Shown here: one piece after another, positions 5,800 through 6,682 of the stretch
Position numbering within the stretch: the first letter of the stretch is position 1
Layout of the letters: every line of letters begins with the position of its first letter
NCBI GenBank assembly: GCA_030831885.1
Contig: JAURKF010000212.1
Span: forward strand, 1-6,682
Length of the DNA stretch: 6,682 bases
Reading direction: 5' to 3'
Origin: Flavobacteriales bacterium
GTDB taxonomy: Bacteria; Bacteroidota; Bacteroidia; Flavobacteriales; UA16
Notes under the pieces: model-generated
The model's input: only the letters and a program-made list of their open reading frames with translations
Database searches by the model: none
Told to the model about the DNA's origin: nothing
Translations under genes and position numbers: made by a program

Positions 5800-6234
5800 A
5801 TGGATACCCTTGAACTTCATCAAAGCATCGAGAGTGCTATAGCTCAAGCAGAGCTGACAACTTCCGCAGAAATACGTGTGCATCTTGATGAGAAATGTGC
5901 CATGGATCCATTGGATCGCGCTAGTTTCATTTTCGAAAAACTCGATATGCACAAGACTTCCGAGCGGAATGGAGTGCTTATTTATGTTGCTTTTAGCGAT
6001 CGCAAACTGGCTGTAATAGGCGATGTCGGAATTCATATGCATCTTCCTTCCGACACTTGGGAACATATCAAGAATCGCATGACAGAAGCTTTTTCTAAAG
6101 GGAATTACTCTCAAGGACTATGCAATGCAATAGAGGAAATTGGTGAGCACCTAAAACATTTCTTTCCACGCAGGCACGACGATAAGGACGAATTGTCCAA
6201 CCGTGTTTCAACACACAACTTCACGGCGAAATGA
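5800..6234 (+). CDS. Soluble TPM-domain protein (144 aa)
   Basis: Seen: a TPM (TLP18.3/Psb32/MOLO-1) domain covers almost the whole protein. It opens with an N-terminal helix and TSAEIRVHLDEKC (21-33), then FEKLDMHKTSERNGVLIYVA (45-64), DRKLAVIGDVGIHMHLP (67-83), WEHIKNRM (87-94) and FSKGNYSQGL (98-107), ending in a polar tail. There is no signal peptide and no membrane segment, so this version is probably cytosolic. Known: TPM domains occur in plant thylakoid TLP18.3, reported as a phosphatase acting in photosystem II repair, and in bacterial YgcG proteins; the function of the short bacterial form is unknown. It starts 6 nt after lemA, and its TGA overlaps the ATG of the next gene by 4 nt (ATGA, 6231-6234), a sign of cotranscription and coupled translation. 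ATG 5800 is chosen because it directly follows the lemA stop and the domain begins soon after. Confidence 0.9.
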   Translation: MDTLELHQSIESAIAQAELTTSAEIRVHLDEKCAMDPLDRASFIFEKLDMHKTSERNGVLIYVAFSDRKLAVIGDVGIHMHLPSDTWEHIKNRMTEAFSKGNYSQGLCNAIEEIGEHLKHFFPRRHDDKDELSNRVSTHNFTAK

Positions 6235-6682
6235 TGCGAACAATTACTAAGCTTCTGTCCATCCTGCTGCTCTGGAGTTATCCAATCATAAATGTGAGCG
6301 CTCAATTAGCAGGTCAGGAATGCTTTCCGAAAAAAGAAGACAAATTAGTGTATGATGTAGCTGATGTGCTCACAACCGATGAAGAGCTCAACATCGAGCA
6401 GATGCTTGACGATTTTGCCGACAGCTCGAGCAACCAGATAACGGTGGTCATTGTTCCGGATTTATGCGGCATGGACAAAGCACAGTTTGCCATCGAACTT
6501 GGCGAAGCATGGGGTGTGGGACAAGCAAAGGAAGACAACGGAATTGTAATGCTCATAAAACCGAAAACGCCGAAATCGAAAGGAGATATATTCATTGCCG
6601 TTGGGCGCGGGTTGGAAGGAGCCATCCCGGACATTACTGCAAAATCGATTGCGGAAAACGAGTGCATTCCCTTTTTTAAAAA
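6231..6682 (+). CDS. Exported TPM-domain protein (YgcG-like), C-terminus off the window
   Basis: Seen: an open frame from ATG 6231 to the right edge, 150 full codons. A signal peptide (basic MMRTITK, hydrophobic core to about residue 20, then NVSAQ, likely cut near residue 24) is followed by a TPM domain: LVYDVADVLTTDEE (39-52), NQITVVIVPDLCG (68-80), ELGEAWGVGQAKEDNGIVML (89-108), and IAVGRGLEGAIPDITAKSI (122-140). This is the usual YgcG pattern of 'DNG-hhh' followed by 'G-GLEG'. Cysteines 31, 79 and 145 may allow disulphides. Known: full-length members usually continue into a transmembrane helix and often a Gly-rich tail, which would lie beyond the window. The start overlaps the upstream TPM stop (ATGA); ATG 6234 is an alternative start removing one Met. 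Together with LemA this makes a membrane/periplasm-facing partner set. Confidence 0.9.
   Translation, partial: MMRTITKLLSILLLWSYPIINVSAQLAGQECFPKKEDKLVYDVADVLTTDEELNIEQMLDDFADSSSNQITVVIVPDLCGMDKAQFAIELGEAWGVGQAKEDNGIVMLIKPKTPKSKGDIFIAVGRGLEGAIPDITAKSIAENECIPFFK

Noticed and set aside
6314..6667. A 117-codon frame antisense to the exported TPM gene
   Set aside because: Shadow of a gene with clear signal peptide and TPM motifs; Ser/Met-rich low-information translation.

Overview
The window looks like ordinary chromosome from a member of the Bacteroidota, plausibly a Flavobacteriales-like lineage. Base composition is moderate. Start codons are rarely preceded by Shine-Dalgarno sequences. At least one start has a good Bacteroidota-type promoter (TTTG, 19 nt, TAnnTTTG). 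Signal peptides end in the 'AFSQ'/'VSAQ' style common in the phylum. The taxonomic call is an inference from these traits and from the protein families.

Layout, left to right: (1) positions 1-939, minus strand, hold the N-terminal 313 residues of PaaZ, the ring-opening/aldehyde dehydrogenase enzyme of phenylacetate catabolism; it runs off the left edge. (2) 1039-1200, minus strand, encode a tiny, very basic protein of unknown function. (3) 1333-1857 and 1921-3546, plus strand, encode a small secreted protein and a polytopic GT-C glycosyltransferase resembling GT22 (Alg9-like) mannosyltransferases. (4) 3640-4992, minus strand, convergent with the glycosyltransferase, encode a fusion of a DEDDh (DnaQ-type) 3'-5' exonuclease with a UvrC/Cho-type GIY-YIG endonuclease. 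(5) 5146 to the right edge, plus strand, form a compact operon: lemA, a soluble TPM-domain protein, and an exported TPM-domain (YgcG-like) protein cut by the window end.

The tightest functional unit is the lemA-TPM-TPM operon (6-nt gap, then a 4-nt ATGA overlap), a recurrent envelope-associated module whose biochemical role is not settled. The exonuclease/GIY-YIG protein keeps every catalytic motif of both nuclease domains, but appears to lack the cysteine-rich [4Fe-4S]-type segment that normally follows the GIY-YIG domain in UvrC/Cho relatives. That is the most specific oddity here. I see no mobile elements, CRISPR arrays, tRNA or rRNA genes. No gene-free stretch exceeds about 155 bases. I found no convincing wholly new system; the candidates worth a second look are listed as findings.
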